From NCBI GenBank assembly GCA_001464035.1, contig LNEC01000014.1, positions 208,427 through 272,426 on the forward strand: a stretch of 64,000 nucleotides of DNA. Direction: 5' to 3'. The notes beneath the pieces are model-generated. The model made no database searches. It worked only from the letters and a program-made list of their open reading frames with translations, and was not told the DNA's origin. The translations under genes were made by a program, and so were the position numbers. Of this stretch, positions 30,201 through 38,041 are shown piece by piece; position 1 is the stretch's first letter, and every line of letters starts with the position of its first letter. The stretch comes from Bradyrhizobiaceae bacterium Ga0074131 (GTDB taxonomy: Bacteria; Pseudomonadota; Alphaproteobacteria; Rhizobiales; Xanthobacteraceae).

Positions 30201-30414
30201 TCTCGATGGGGTCGGCGACCTGGGCCTGCATTTCCGCCGCGGTGGCGCCCGGCCAGATCGCCGAGACGTTGACCACCTTGACCGTGAAGAACGGATCCTC
30301 GGCACGGCCTAGCCCCTGATAGGAGAAGTAGCCGGCGGCGGCGAGCGCGGTCATCAGGAACAAGATCAGTGCGGGATGACTGACGGCCCAGCCCGAGAGA
30401 TTGAAATGCTTCAT
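27274..30414 (-). CDS. RND efflux transporter permease (AcrB-like)
   Basis: 1046-aa inner-membrane proton-driven pump with 12 predicted helices and two large periplasmic loops. Transmembrane helix 4 carries the proton-relay acidic pair in LGLLVDDAIIAVE. Two ATGs overlap at 30417 and 30414; the second has the better spacing from GGGAGGA. Substrate specificity cannot be read from sequence. It follows its adaptor gene by 13 bp and precedes tetR. No outer-membrane factor gene is nearby, so it probably shares a TolC-type channel encoded elsewhere. Confidence 0.93.
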   Translation of the reverse strand: MKHFNLSGWAVSHPALILFLMTALAAAGYFSYQGLGRAEDPFFTVKVVNVSAIWPGATAAEMQAQVADPIEKKLQELPYFEKVQTYSKPSFTAMQVTFKDSTPPSDVPYLFYLLRKKLADVQGQLPAGLLGPTVNDEFSDVDSILYMMTGDGADFAQLKKAAEGMRQRLLKVPGVTKVNLYGAQEERIFVEFSHAKLATLGITPQALFDSLAKQNNVVPAGTVETSSQRVPLRVTGALDGAKAVAETPVESNGRVFRLGDIATVTRGFVDPPTFVARQEGQPALGIGVVTAKGANILELGKEVENATNEFMKAVPQGINVKQIADQPKVVERAVGEFVRSFIEALAIVLFVSFVALGWRTGIVVALSVPLVLAIVFIVMNAMSIDLHRITLGALIIALGLLVDDAIIAVEMMVVKMEQGWDRVRAAAFAWESTAFPMLTGTLVTAVGFLPIGFANSAVGEYAGGIFWIVAIALVASWFVAVIFTPYIGVKLLPNITVSHNHDPHAVYETRFYRILRGMIQWCVDHRVKVVVATVAVFALSIVGFGRVQQQFFPLSERPELFLQLRLPEGTAFNVTEKSVKTAEALLKDDKDISTYTAYVGQGSPRFWLGLNPQLPNEAFAEIVIVAKDVDARERIKARLETAVGEGVLSEARVRVDRFNFGPPVGFPVQFRVVGPDPNTVRDLAYKVRDVVRQNPNVRDPQLDWNEQSPYLKLVVDQDRARALGLTPQDVSQALAMLISGAPVTTIRDGIEKVGVVARAVPSERLDLGRVGDLTVTSRNGVAVPLTQIAKIEYAHEEPIIWRRNRDMAITVRGDVVDGVQAPDVTNQISPRLQEIRDSLPPAYRIEAGGAFEESAKGNASIFVLFPLMVLVMLTLLMIQLQSFSRLILVFLTAPLGIIGASLGLNIANQPFGFVALLGLIALAGMIMRNAVILVDQIETDVAAGLTRKEAIVEATVRRARPVVLTALAAILAMIPLSRSAFWGPMAITIMGGLFVATFLTLLYLPGLYALWFRKSLEERGTGEKVDVAPQHEGEKQLAFPLAQAAE

Positions 30415-30427
30415 CATATCCTCCCGC

Positions 30428-31534
30428 TCAGAACGACAGTGAGGAGACGACCTTGACCTTCTGGGCCGGGTCGAGTTTCTGCACGCCAAGCACGACGACT
30501 TTCGAGCCTTCATCGACACCGCCCGATATGACGACATCGTTGCTATCGTAGGACTTCACGGTGACCGGCTTCAGGGTAACGTCACCGTTGTCGTCGACGA
30601 TGTAGAGTGAAGGCGCACCGCCCTGGCTGTACAGCGCCGACAGCGGCAGCCGCGCCACGCTTGACGTGGCGGGATCGGCCAGCGTCAGCGTCGCGGTCAT
30701 GCCGAGCGAGACGCTCTCGCCCGCGTCCGGCAGCGAGAATTTTGCCAGGTAAGTGCGGGTCGCGGGATCGGCCGCCGGCGCGATCTCGCGCAGCTTCGCG
30801 GCATATTTCCTGTTCGGTTCGGACCACAGGCTGACGCTGGCGACGCCTTCTTTGGCGCGGCCCACGAGCGTTTCCGGGATCGAAACCACTGCTTCCTTTT
30901 CGGCAATGCGCGCGACTCGAACCGCGGTCTGCCCGGCGGCAACGACTTGGCCGGCATCGACCAGGGTCGCGGTGACGACGCCGCGGGTGTCGGCAACCAG
31001 TGTCGCATAGGAAAGACTGTTCTTCGTCAGTTCGACCGAGCGCTCTGCGCGATTCAACCGCGCGCGGGCTTCGTCCGCGGCAGCGCGCGCCTGATCCATT
31101 TGCGCCTCGGTGGTCCAGCCTTTGACGCGCAAATCCTTCGCACGTCGCTCGGAGGCTGAGGCCTGCGCCAAAACGCCGTTGGCGGCACGAAATTCGGCCT
31201 CAGCCTGCTCGGCCTGCAGCTTCAGGTCGACTTCATCGAGGGTAGCGAGGGGCTGGCCGATATCGACGGCCTGGCCGACCTCGACCACGCGTTTTGCCAC
31301 CTTGCCCGGAACCCGAAAGCCCATGTCGGTTTCGATCCGGGGCCGAATGGTGCCAACAAAACTTCTATCTGGCGATTCCGGTTTGTAGTGCACCGTCGCC
31401 ACCAGCACAGGACGCCCCGGAGCGGCCTTTTCCGTAACTTTCTCATTGCATCCGGTCAGGGCTATCGCCAGAACGGCCAGCGACAAACCAACTAACAACC
31501 TGGAATAGCTTGACAAAATGGAACGTGCCAACAT
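30428..31534 (-). CDS. RND efflux periplasmic adaptor (membrane-fusion lipoprotein)
   Basis: 368 aa. A lipobox ALTGC ends the signal peptide near residue 28, so it is probably a lipoprotein. HlyD-type hairpin and lipoyl segments flank a coiled coil of about residues 80-160 (Ala/Glu/Arg-rich), followed by beta-barrel and membrane-proximal domains. ATG 31534 has GGAGATTTCG before it; upstream in-frame ATG at 31546 and the extension to 31603 run into the promoter. First gene of the efflux operon. Confidence 0.91.
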   Translation of the reverse strand: MLARSILSSYSRLLVGLSLAVLAIALTGCNEKVTEKAAPGRPVLVATVHYKPESPDRSFVGTIRPRIETDMGFRVPGKVAKRVVEVGQAVDIGQPLATLDEVDLKLQAEQAEAEFRAANGVLAQASASERRAKDLRVKGWTTEAQMDQARAAADEARARLNRAERSVELTKNSLSYATLVADTRGVVTATLVDAGQVVAAGQTAVRVARIAEKEAVVSIPETLVGRAKEGVASVSLWSEPNRKYAAKLREIAPAADPATRTYLAKFSLPDAGESVSLGMTATLTLADPATSSVARLPLSALYSQGGAPSLYIVDDNGDVTLKPVTVKSYDSNDVVISGGVDEGSKVVVLGVQKLDPAQKVKVVSSLSF

Positions 31535-31564
31535 CGAAATCTCCATCGGCCTAGGGCGTGCGGA

Positions 31565-31602
31565 ACTATTGGATGTTGTATGACGATTGTCAATATTCGT
31601 CA
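31565..31602 (-). promoter_or_regulatory. Promoter and probable TetR operator of the efflux operon
   Basis: On the minus strand a perfect -35 TTGACA (31593-31588) is followed after 17 bp by AATAGT (31570-31565). A perfect inverted repeat TGACGA-N10-TCGTCA (31581-31602) covers the -35 box, and an inner ATTG-T-CAAT sits within it. The distance from -10 to the adaptor start is about 30 bp. Binding by the operon's own TetR protein is inferred. Confidence 0.75.
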
Positions 31603-31603
31603 C

Positions 31604-32223
31604 TGATCATGATTCCGTGAGATGCTTTTTTTGCCCGACGGCTTTCGGGAGAGGAACTGCCGGCGGATGCCGCGGCTTCGGCTGCGGAAAATCTGCACAA
31701 GAGTCCGTAATTTCTGCTCATCCCGCACCAGAACCCTGCCAACCGCGCACCCATGATCGGTTCATGGGGAAAATCATCATCGTCAAGTTCAGAAGACCAG
31801 GACTGCCTCATCGGCTGCTCAAGGACGGCTGGTGGCTGGAATCGGCCCCAGCCCGCCGCCCCGCGATCGCCTTTCCAAAGCGCCACGCGCCAAAACCCAA
31901 ATCTGTTGTTCGCCATCTCACCCTCGTGACGTCGGGGAAATGAACACCATGTCGACTGCGACCGCGGCCGATCCCGTAATTTCTCCGCTCCCGTGCGACG
32001 CCCACTGGTCACGCCGCCGGTGCTCGCCGGCCTGTGTGGCGCTGGCAGACGGGCTGTTCGACGGCGGGGATGCTGGGCGTTCTGGATGTCGATGCGCACC
32101 GAACAGGCCGGCAACTTGGCGGGGCAGCGGTTTTTCGGACGTGGCGCCTGGAGCGATATTTGGCTAACAATCCCACGGTATTGAGAAACTTTTCAGACGA
32201 TAGCGACAAAGGCTAGCGCGACC
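31604..32223. other. Gap between efflux operon and two-component genes, no convincing gene
   Basis: 620 bp. On the minus strand an open frame from ATG 31916 to 31590 (108 codons, begins MANNRFGFWRVALWKGD) has GAGGGTGAG before it, but it resembles no family and its end overlaps the efflux promoter. Plus-strand frames are no better. The stretch before 32224 should contain the promoter of the response regulator gene; none is obvious. Treat the 108-aa frame as possible but unproven. Confidence 0.4.
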
Positions 32224-32922
32224 TTGGCTCATTCCATTCTCGTCGTCGACGACGACCCCCATATCCGCGACGTCGTCCGCTTCGCGTTCGAGAAGACCGG
32301 CATGGCAATTTCGATTGCGCAGAACGGCAAGGAGGCGCTGAGCCGGTTTGACCGCAACGTCCACGACCTCATCGTACTCGACATTGGCATGCCGGAGATG
32401 GACGGGCTGGAAGTGTGCCGCCAGATCCGCAAAACCTCGGATACGCCGATCCTTTTCCTGTCAGCCCGCGACGAGGAGATCGACCGCGTCCTCGGACTGG
32501 AAATCGGCGGCGACGACTATGTGACGAAACCGTTCAGCCCGCGCGAACTGGTCGCACGGGTCAACGCGATCCTGCGGCGGACGCGAAATGCCCCTGCGCC
32601 GGACGGAAGCAAGGCCATGAATCATGGCGGGCTGGCGCTCGATCCGGACGGGCGCACCGCGAGTTTCAGGGATGCGCCGGTTGCGCTGACGGCGCTGGAA
32701 TTCTCCATCCTGCGCACGCTGGTGGCGCGCCCGGGATTCGTCTTCACACGCGAGATGATCCTCGATGCCGCCTATGCCGGCAATATTCACGTCGCCGACC
32801 GCACCATCGACAGTCATGTCAGGAACATCCGCGCCAAGTTTGCCGGCGCCGGCTGCGAGTCCGCCATCGAGACCGTCCATGGCGTCGGTTTCAAATTGGG
32901 GCGCTGCGAGGCGTCGCGTTGA
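32224..32922 (+). CDS. OmpR-family response regulator
   Basis: 232 aa. Receiver domain with phospho-acceptor Asp53 (LIVLDIGMPEMDG), Lys102 (VTKPFSPREL) and acidic pocket VVDDD; C-terminal winged-helix DNA-binding domain (residues about 135-228, ALTALEFSILRTL). Start codon is TTG at 32224. The downstream kinase gene starts within the stop codon, so the pair is coupled. Domain arrangement resembles the CreB/ChvI group; the regulon is unknown. Confidence 0.92.
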   Translation: MAHSILVVDDDPHIRDVVRFAFEKTGMAISIAQNGKEALSRFDRNVHDLIVLDIGMPEMDGLEVCRQIRKTSDTPILFLSARDEEIDRVLGLEIGGDDYVTKPFSPRELVARVNAILRRTRNAPAPDGSKAMNHGGLALDPDGRTASFRDAPVALTALEFSILRTLVARPGFVFTREMILDAAYAGNIHVADRTIDSHVRNIRAKFAGAGCESAIETVHGVGFKLGRCEASR

Positions 32923-34526
32923 CTGACCCCTCGGCCAACACCGGCCGGAAGTGGCGGCCGAGCCTGAGCCTTGTGGTCTTTCTCGTTCTCACCAGCGTGC
33001 TCGTGCTGCCGTTGTTCAGCATCTATTTCCTCAAGGTCTATCAGAACCAATTGATCCAGCAGGCCGAAGCCGAGTTAATTGCGCAAAGTGCAGCACTCGC
33101 TGCAACCTTTCGCCGCGAAATCGAGACCGGAATCCCGCAAGGCGTCCCGCTCGGAGCAAAGGTCCCACCTGCTGCGCCGAATCCATCCGCTGAACCGTAT
33201 CAGCCGATCTGGCCGCAGCTCGAACTCGTCAGCGAGCGCGTACTGCCGCCGCGATCCGCGGCCCTCATACCCTCCGCTGCGGCCGATCCTGCCTTCGCAG
33301 CACTCGGCGCCCGCATGGCGCCGGACCTGGTTGCCACCCAGAAGGTGACGTTGGCGGGATTCCGGCTGCTCGACCCGAACGGCGTCGTGATCGCCGGCCG
33401 CGAGGAGATCGGGCTGTCGCTGGCGCATCTGGAAGAAGTGAGCGAAGCGCTGCAAGGCCGCTTCAAGGACGTGCTGCGCGTGCGCATCTCCAAGCACGAC
33501 CAGCCATCGCTCTATTCGATGAGCCGGGGCACCGGGGTGCGCGTCTTCGTCGCAATGCCGGTGATCTTGCGCGACCAGGTCGCCGGAGTGGTCTATGCTT
33601 CGCGCACGCCGAGCAACGTGTTCAAATATCTGTACGAGCAGCGCAGCCGGGTCATTCTCGCGATGCTTTTTATGATCGTGCCGACGCTGCTGATCGGGTT
33701 CCTGTTCCACCGCACCATCACGGGCCCGATGCGCGAACTGGTGGAACGCACCAATCTGGTCGGCAAGGGCGACCGCGACGCGCTGCGTCCGCTGCGGCAT
33801 CACGGCACCAGCGAATTCGCCCTGCTGTCCCAAAGCTTCCTGGACATGGCGCGGCGGCTGAATACGCGCTCCAGCTTTCTCTCCACCTTCGCCACCCATG
33901 TCTCGCACGAGTTGAAATCGCCGCTCACGTCCATCAAGGGCGCGGCGGAACTGTTGCGCGAGGACGTCGACGCGCCCGACATGGACGATGAGGACCGGCG
34001 CAAGTTTCTCGACAACATCATTGCCGACGCCGACCGGCTGGGAACGATCGCGGACCGCCTGCGCGATTTCGCCCGCGCGGAAAATCCGGTGGCGCTCGGT
34101 GCCGCGAAACCGTCGGTCGCGGTCGCAGGCCTCCGCGCGGCCTTCCCCTCGCTCGACATTCGCGCCGGCGGCGACCTCGATACTCCGATGCGGATATCCG
34201 AAGACAACGCCCTGATCATTTTTTCCAATCTTGCCGACAATGCCGTCCATCACGGCAGTTCGACGCTGGATCTATCCGCCGCGCGGCAGGGCAATTGGCT
34301 GAAGATCACCGTCAGCGATGACGGCGAAGGCGTCTCGCCCAACAATCGGCCGCAGATCTTCGACAGTTTCTTTACCACACGGCGCGACAGGGGCGGAACC
34401 GGGATGGGACTTGCCATCGTGCGCGCCATGCTCGACGCCCATGGCGGCGCGATACGGCTGCTGGAATCCGATCATGGCACCCATTTCGAACTGACGTTTC
34501 CCGTGACTGGCGCTGAAGCTTCCTGA
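32919..34526 (+). CDS. Two-component sensor histidine kinase (CreC/ChvG-like architecture)
   Basis: 535 aa. Transmembrane helix 1 spans about residues 17-39 and helix 2 about 244-264, enclosing a roughly 200-residue periplasmic sensor; a HAMP-like linker, a HisKA domain with His330 (THVSHELKSPL) and HATPase_c (GDDGEG-type N/G boxes, GGTGMGLAIV) follow. The start is TTG at 32919, overlapping the regulator's TGA as TTGA. The open frame running back to 32415 lies inside the regulator gene and is not coding. Partner is the preceding response regulator. Confidence 0.9.
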   Translation: MTDPSANTGRKWRPSLSLVVFLVLTSVLVLPLFSIYFLKVYQNQLIQQAEAELIAQSAALAATFRREIETGIPQGVPLGAKVPPAAPNPSAEPYQPIWPQLELVSERVLPPRSAALIPSAAADPAFAALGARMAPDLVATQKVTLAGFRLLDPNGVVIAGREEIGLSLAHLEEVSEALQGRFKDVLRVRISKHDQPSLYSMSRGTGVRVFVAMPVILRDQVAGVVYASRTPSNVFKYLYEQRSRVILAMLFMIVPTLLIGFLFHRTITGPMRELVERTNLVGKGDRDALRPLRHHGTSEFALLSQSFLDMARRLNTRSSFLSTFATHVSHELKSPLTSIKGAAELLREDVDAPDMDDEDRRKFLDNIIADADRLGTIADRLRDFARAENPVALGAAKPSVAVAGLRAAFPSLDIRAGGDLDTPMRISEDNALIIFSNLADNAVHHGSSTLDLSAARQGNWLKITVSDDGEGVSPNNRPQIFDSFFTTRRDRGGTGMGLAIVRAMLDAHGGAIRLLESDHGTHFELTFPVTGAEAS

Positions 34527-34560
34527 TGCCCGGCGCGCCGATCGATCCAGCCGCCCGCCC

Positions 34561-35724
34561 TCACTCAGCCAGCTGAAAGTGCTCGAACCGGTGCAGCTCT
34601 TCCTCGATGCGCCGCTTCAATTCCTTGCGGGCACCCTTAGCGCCGGCTCCGACCCAGCTCCATTTCTGCACCAGCAATTTGCGAACCTTGCGGTCGGTCT
34701 TGAGATCGAGCGCAGCTACGATGTCGTCGCCGGCTAGCACCGGCAACGCGAAATAGCCGAACACCCGCTTGTCCTTCGGCACGTAAGCCTCGAAGCGGTG
34801 GCCGTAACCGAAGAACAGTTCGGTGCGCTTGCGCTGGATGATCAGGGGGTCGAAAGGGGAGAGGATGTGCACCCGATCGCCAGCGCCGTCGCCTGCAGAC
34901 TCCAGGGTTTCCGGACGTGCCCAATGCTCCTGCTTGCCGGCGCCCTGCAGCGCCACCGGCATCAGCTCCCCGCGTCGGACTCGGGCCCCGATCAGCCGCC
35001 GGACGGCCGGCTTGCTCGGCGCGTCCAGATGGCAGATCGAATCCAGGCTGACGATCCCTTGAGCGCGCAGGGCGCGGTCGAGCAGATAGGCCGTGGCTTC
35101 GCTCACCGAGGCCGGCTTCGGCGGCTTGTCCCAGCCGAAATGCCGTGCCATCAAATCGTAGGTCTTCAGCATGCCGTTGCGCTCGGAGATCGTCAGCATC
35201 CCGGTGTAGAACAGAAGCTGCAATGCACGCTTGGAGGGCTTGCGGCTGGCCCACAGATGCTCCTTGTCGACCAGCACGTCGTCGTCGATGTCGCGGATGG
35301 TCAGCGCGCCGTCGCGCCGGATCAGCCGCAGCACCTTGCGCAAATCGGTTGGCTTCACCGACGTGAGCCATTTGTGGCCCTCGCGGCGGTGGCGCCGCAT
35401 CGCGGGCAGGAAGAAGCGCAGATGCTTTGCCGGCACATAGGACAAGGCGTGGGTCCAGTATTCGAATACGCTCTTGTCGACGCTCTGGGCCTGCCGCAGA
35501 TCGGCGCGGCGGTATTCGGGAATCCGGTTCCACAGAATATGGTGGTGGCAGCGCTCGATGACGTTGATCGTGTCGATTTGCACATAGCCGAGATGTTCGA
35601 CCGCAGCCGCGGTCGCTTCAGCCCCCTTGCCGAACGGCACCGACGTGTCGAGCCGCTGGGCGCGCAGCCAGATCCGGCGGCCCTCGGTGGTGTTCAGCGG
35701 GTGGACGGGAACGGTTCGAGGCAT
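34561..35724 (-). CDS. ycaQ: YcaQ-type winged-helix DNA glycosylase
   Basis: 387 aa, HTH_42 / YcaQ-AlkZ family; characterised members excise bulky or crosslinked bases, including DNA interstrand crosslinks, as monofunctional glycosylases. The catalytic QxD motif is visible as VQIDTINVIERCHHH near residue 50. Three tandem winged helices are expected and the length fits. It is convergent with the sensor kinase gene (34 bp between stops) and follows a terminator on its 5' side, so it is probably monocistronic. Confidence 0.87.
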   Translation of the reverse strand: MPRTVPVHPLNTTEGRRIWLRAQRLDTSVPFGKGAEATAAAVEHLGYVQIDTINVIERCHHHILWNRIPEYRRADLRQAQSVDKSVFEYWTHALSYVPAKHLRFFLPAMRRHRREGHKWLTSVKPTDLRKVLRLIRRDGALTIRDIDDDVLVDKEHLWASRKPSKRALQLLFYTGMLTISERNGMLKTYDLMARHFGWDKPPKPASVSEATAYLLDRALRAQGIVSLDSICHLDAPSKPAVRRLIGARVRRGELMPVALQGAGKQEHWARPETLESAGDGAGDRVHILSPFDPLIIQRKRTELFFGYGHRFEAYVPKDKRVFGYFALPVLAGDDIVAALDLKTDRKVRKLLVQKWSWVGAGAKGARKELKRRIEEELHRFEHFQLAE

Positions 35725-35760
35725 CGCCCGGCAATGTAGCCGGATTCGCGCGCGACAAAA

Positions 35761-35787
35761 GCCGCACCGCCCGGTGGGCGGTGCGGC
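35761..35787 (-). terminator. Intrinsic terminator after the 82-aa exported protein gene
   Basis: Perfect 12-bp stem GCCGCACCGCCC / GGGCGGTGCGGC with a three-base loop; read on the minus strand it is followed by TTTT. It separates the small exported protein gene from ycaQ. Confidence 0.85.
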
Positions 35788-35808
35788 CAGGACGTCAGAT
35801 CAGCGGCT

Positions 35809-36057
35809 TCACTTGGCCGCGCCCATTTTCTGAGCCTGCATGTAGGACTTGCAGGCGCCGCGCATGTTGCCCTTGCTCATCTCCATATTGGCCTTGCCCA
35901 TCTCCTTGGCCATGGCCATCTTCCCCGGGGTATCGGGCATGCCCGACATCGCGGTCACGCTCTTGGCCATGTTCTCGCCGGTGCAGGCCATCATCTTCGC
36001 GGATGCAGGCGTCAAGGCCAGTGCAGAAAACATGGCGACAGTGATCAATATCTTCAT
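35809..36057 (-). CDS. Small exported protein of unknown function
   Basis: 82 aa with a clear signal peptide (residues 1-20, PASA), then a Met/Lys/Ala-rich mature part with two cysteines (MMACTGENM and RGACKSYM) that could form a disulfide. The ATG at 36057 follows GAGGGTCCA. It resembles short periplasmic proteins found in many Bradyrhizobium-like genomes; no function is known. A strong terminator follows. It is divergent from the next small exported protein, 161 bp away. Confidence 0.75.
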   Translation of the reverse strand: MKILITVAMFSALALTPASAKMMACTGENMAKSVTAMSGMPDTPGKMAMAKEMGKANMEMSKGNMRGACKSYMQAQKMGAAK

Positions 36058-36218
36058 TGGACCCTCACAAACAATCATACCAGCGAATTGCTGGCTATCG
36101 AGATACGCGTCTTCTACCAAGACGTTTCCTGCAGACGCAATTTTTGTGTGCTGCGTTGCAAACGTGGAACGTAACGCGCGTCGCGGATTTGTCCATGAAC
36201 AGACCAAAGGAAGCAAGC

Positions 36219-36533
36219 ATGAAATTCACCCCTCTGATCTTGGCAACGGCTTTAGCGATTTCCGGCTCCGCCGCCTTTGCGCAGACAGGCGGCAACACCG
36301 GGGGCGGCAGTTCCGCCGCGGGCGGACCGGCCGCCAGCAAAACGACGACCGGCGACAACATGAACGGCAGCACCACCGGCGGCGGCACTGCCATGAAGAA
36401 CGGCGCGATCGGGACGACAACGGGAAGTGCGCCGCCTTCCCCGCGGGATGCCAGCAGTTCGGGCGCCAATACCGCGGGCGCAGTTGACAAGAAGGGCGAC
36501 GCCGCCTCGCCCGGCGGCACCATGAAGAAGTAA
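36219..36533 (+). CDS. Small exported Gly/Ser/Thr-rich protein
   Basis: 104 aa. Signal peptide of 22 residues (SAAFA-QTGG), then a low-complexity mature region rich in Gly, Ser, Thr and Ala, with no cysteine or folded domain in sight. AAAGGA precedes the ATG at good spacing. Possibly an envelope-associated disordered protein. Function unknown. Confidence 0.72.
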   Translation: MKFTPLILATALAISGSAAFAQTGGNTGGGSSAAGGPAASKTTTGDNMNGSTTGGGTAMKNGAIGTTTGSAPPSPRDASSSGANTAGAVDKKGDAASPGGTMKK

Positions 36534-36557
36534 ACTATGATATCATCATACAGGCCC

Positions 36558-36585
36558 GACGCGCGTTCCCTCAAGGGAGCGCGCG
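36558..36585 (+). terminator. Hairpin terminator after the Gly/Ser/Thr-rich protein gene
   Basis: Stem ACGCGCGTTCCC / GGGAGCGCGCGT (one T-G wobble) with a TCAA loop, 24 bp after the stop codon, followed by TCTTCGT. The weak T tract makes it a moderate candidate. Confidence 0.6.
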
Positions 36586-36668
36586 TTCTTCGTATCGGGT
36601 GCCAGACGTGCGACCGGGGGCTGGAGCCGGCCGACCGTTGTACCTTCCCGTTCCAGCGCGGTGTCCGA

Positions 36669-36968
36669 TCAACGGTTTGAGGGGGCCCTCACACTGCCCG
36701 TCGCGATCTCGGCTTCGCAGGACGCTTTGCCGCGCTCCGGCGCCTGACATCGGTAGACATTGCCGGTGAGGCGATCGATCAGCCAGGCGCTTTCCTCCGT
36801 CGGTCCCTCCATCCCCACATAACGGGAACTCAGCGCTGTGATCAGGGTCGATAGAAGGATCGCCGCCGCGATCATGGCGGCACCGATCAAGACCGGCATG
36901 GAATTTGTCGAGCCCGCCTGATCCGGCCGGCCAGCGCGATATCCTTGATACTCGTTTTGCCTTTTCAC
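36669..36968 (-). CDS. Small single-span membrane protein of unknown function
   Basis: With the GTG at 36968 the product has 99 aa; an ATG at 36899 (76 aa) would start right at the membrane helix MPVLIGAAMIAAAILLSTLI. After the helix comes a short periplasmic-type domain with two Cys (VYRCQAP and KASCEAE) that could pair. The open frame extends to 37121 but that part looks non-coding. No family is recognised. Confidence 0.55.
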   Translation of the reverse strand: MKRQNEYQGYRAGRPDQAGSTNSMPVLIGAAMIAAAILLSTLITALSSRYVGMEGPTEESAWLIDRLTGNVYRCQAPERGKASCEAEIATGSVRAPSNR

Positions 36969-37157
36969 TGACTGAAACACACGCCCCCTGGATCGCTCGC
37001 TAGCGTTTTTTCGCGAATGATTTTTGTAGATGCCTATCTGGCCGATTTGTTGTTCGCAGATCGGCGCCGCGGCGACGGCATTGCGACCGGACATCGAGGC
37101 GGCCAACCCGCCGGCGGCCACTTCGACAGGAGCGCGGCAGCGCGCTGACCGAAGACC

Positions 37158-37550
37158 TCACACCAACTCAATGCGCGCGTGATGCCCCAGGGCGGTGACA
37201 AGACGTTTGTCACGGGTAAGCAGCGGAGCGTCGAGCATCTCCGCCAGAGCGACGTACATTGCGTCGTAAGCCGTGAGATTGTGCCGCAAATCCCAGACGC
37301 GGGGCAAAAGGAAATCGTGCGGATAGCGGTGCAACCGAAAGTCAGCGAGATCAGAGAGAGCCATGCGACCGCGCTCGGCATCAATCTCGCCGTTTGCGGC
37401 GTACCGGCGAATCACCTGCGCAACTTCGACGTCGAGCAAATGCGGCGCGTGCAAAGTCTGAGACGGCTCGAACAGCCGCTTCTCTACCGCTCGTGCGGCC
37501 GGCGTACGAAGAAGCGCTTCGAGAACAGCGGAAGCATCCACGACCATCAT
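37158..37550 (-). CDS. PIN-domain toxin of a VapBC/FitAB-like pair
   Basis: 130-aa PIN ribonuclease. Acidic metal-binding residues are in MMVVDASA (Asp5), LLDVEVAQV, LTAYDAMYVALAE and LLTRDKRL. It would cleave RNA (often initiator tRNA or rRNA in characterised VapC toxins). The start ATG overlaps the antitoxin stop in an ATGA, the classical arrangement. Confidence 0.9.
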   Translation of the reverse strand: MMVVDASAVLEALLRTPAARAVEKRLFEPSQTLHAPHLLDVEVAQVIRRYAANGEIDAERGRMALSDLADFRLHRYPHDFLLPRVWDLRHNLTAYDAMYVALAEMLDAPLLTRDKRLVTALGHHARIELV

Positions 37551-37777
37551 TGGCGATCGCGTTCAGCGCGAACCGCCTCTGCCGGATCCACCAAAGGGGT
37601 CATTCCCGAGCGTCTTTCAAGGCGGGCTCGCAGCTCATCGATTGTTGGCCGCTCGGCCACATGGCGAATCTCGCTGAGCAGATAGTCGGAGAGCGACATG
37701 CCCGCCAGCGCCGCACGCGACTTGAGCTGACGATGCAGCGCATCGGGCACATTACGAATTTGAATCATAACCGTCAT
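37547..37777 (-). CDS. Ribbon-helix-helix antitoxin (FitA/VapB-like)
   Basis: 76 aa. The N-terminal ribbon-helix-helix (MIQIRNVPDALHRQLKSRAA) binds DNA; the acidic/arginine C-terminal tail would wrap the PIN toxin. I use ATG 37777, which lies exactly where transcription from the upstream promoter should begin, giving a leaderless mRNA; ATG 37768 is possible but neither has a ribosome-binding site. The operon is probably autoregulated through the palindrome in its promoter. Confidence 0.87.
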   Translation of the reverse strand: MTVMIQIRNVPDALHRQLKSRAALAGMSLSDYLLSEIRHVAERPTIDELRARLERRSGMTPLVDPAEAVRAERDRQ

Positions 37778-37783
37778 GCGCAA

Positions 37784-37812
37784 AATATAATCACATGTGT
37801 AGCGCATGTCAA
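37784..37812 (-). promoter_or_regulatory. Strong promoter of the toxin-antitoxin operon with internal palindrome
   Basis: Minus strand: TTGACA (37812-37807), 17-bp spacer, TATATT (37789-37784). The spacer contains the palindrome CACATGTG (37792-37799), and ACATG/CATGT arms repeat at 37793-37797 and 37805-37809, plausible sites for the ribbon-helix-helix antitoxin. Confidence 0.8.
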
Positions 37813-38041
37813 TTTTGACCTGGCATTTGAGACCGATGGCGATATGGCAGCGCGACCGGAGCGTGATCTGGATCACTTCAAGCGGGAAGCACGCCGAACG
37901 AGGTCGCCGGGCGCAGCGACGGACCGAAGAGCCCGGTTAATGGTCCGTCTGGCAATGTGAGCCAGGTCACATCTACGGCCGGTCGTCCGTTCTATCACTT
38001 AGCCATCAACCGCCATCCGGCGCACCGCGAGGAGTACGACA

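Noticed and set aside
31590..31916. 108-aa minus-strand ORF as a real gene
   Set aside because: A purine-rich site precedes it, but there is no family resemblance and its end overlaps the efflux promoter; described as a possibility in the gap entry only.
32415..32918. Open codons extending the sensor kinase gene 5' into the response regulator
   Set aside because: They lie within the regulator coding sequence in another frame; the TTG at 32919 overlapping the stop gives the natural kinase N-terminus.
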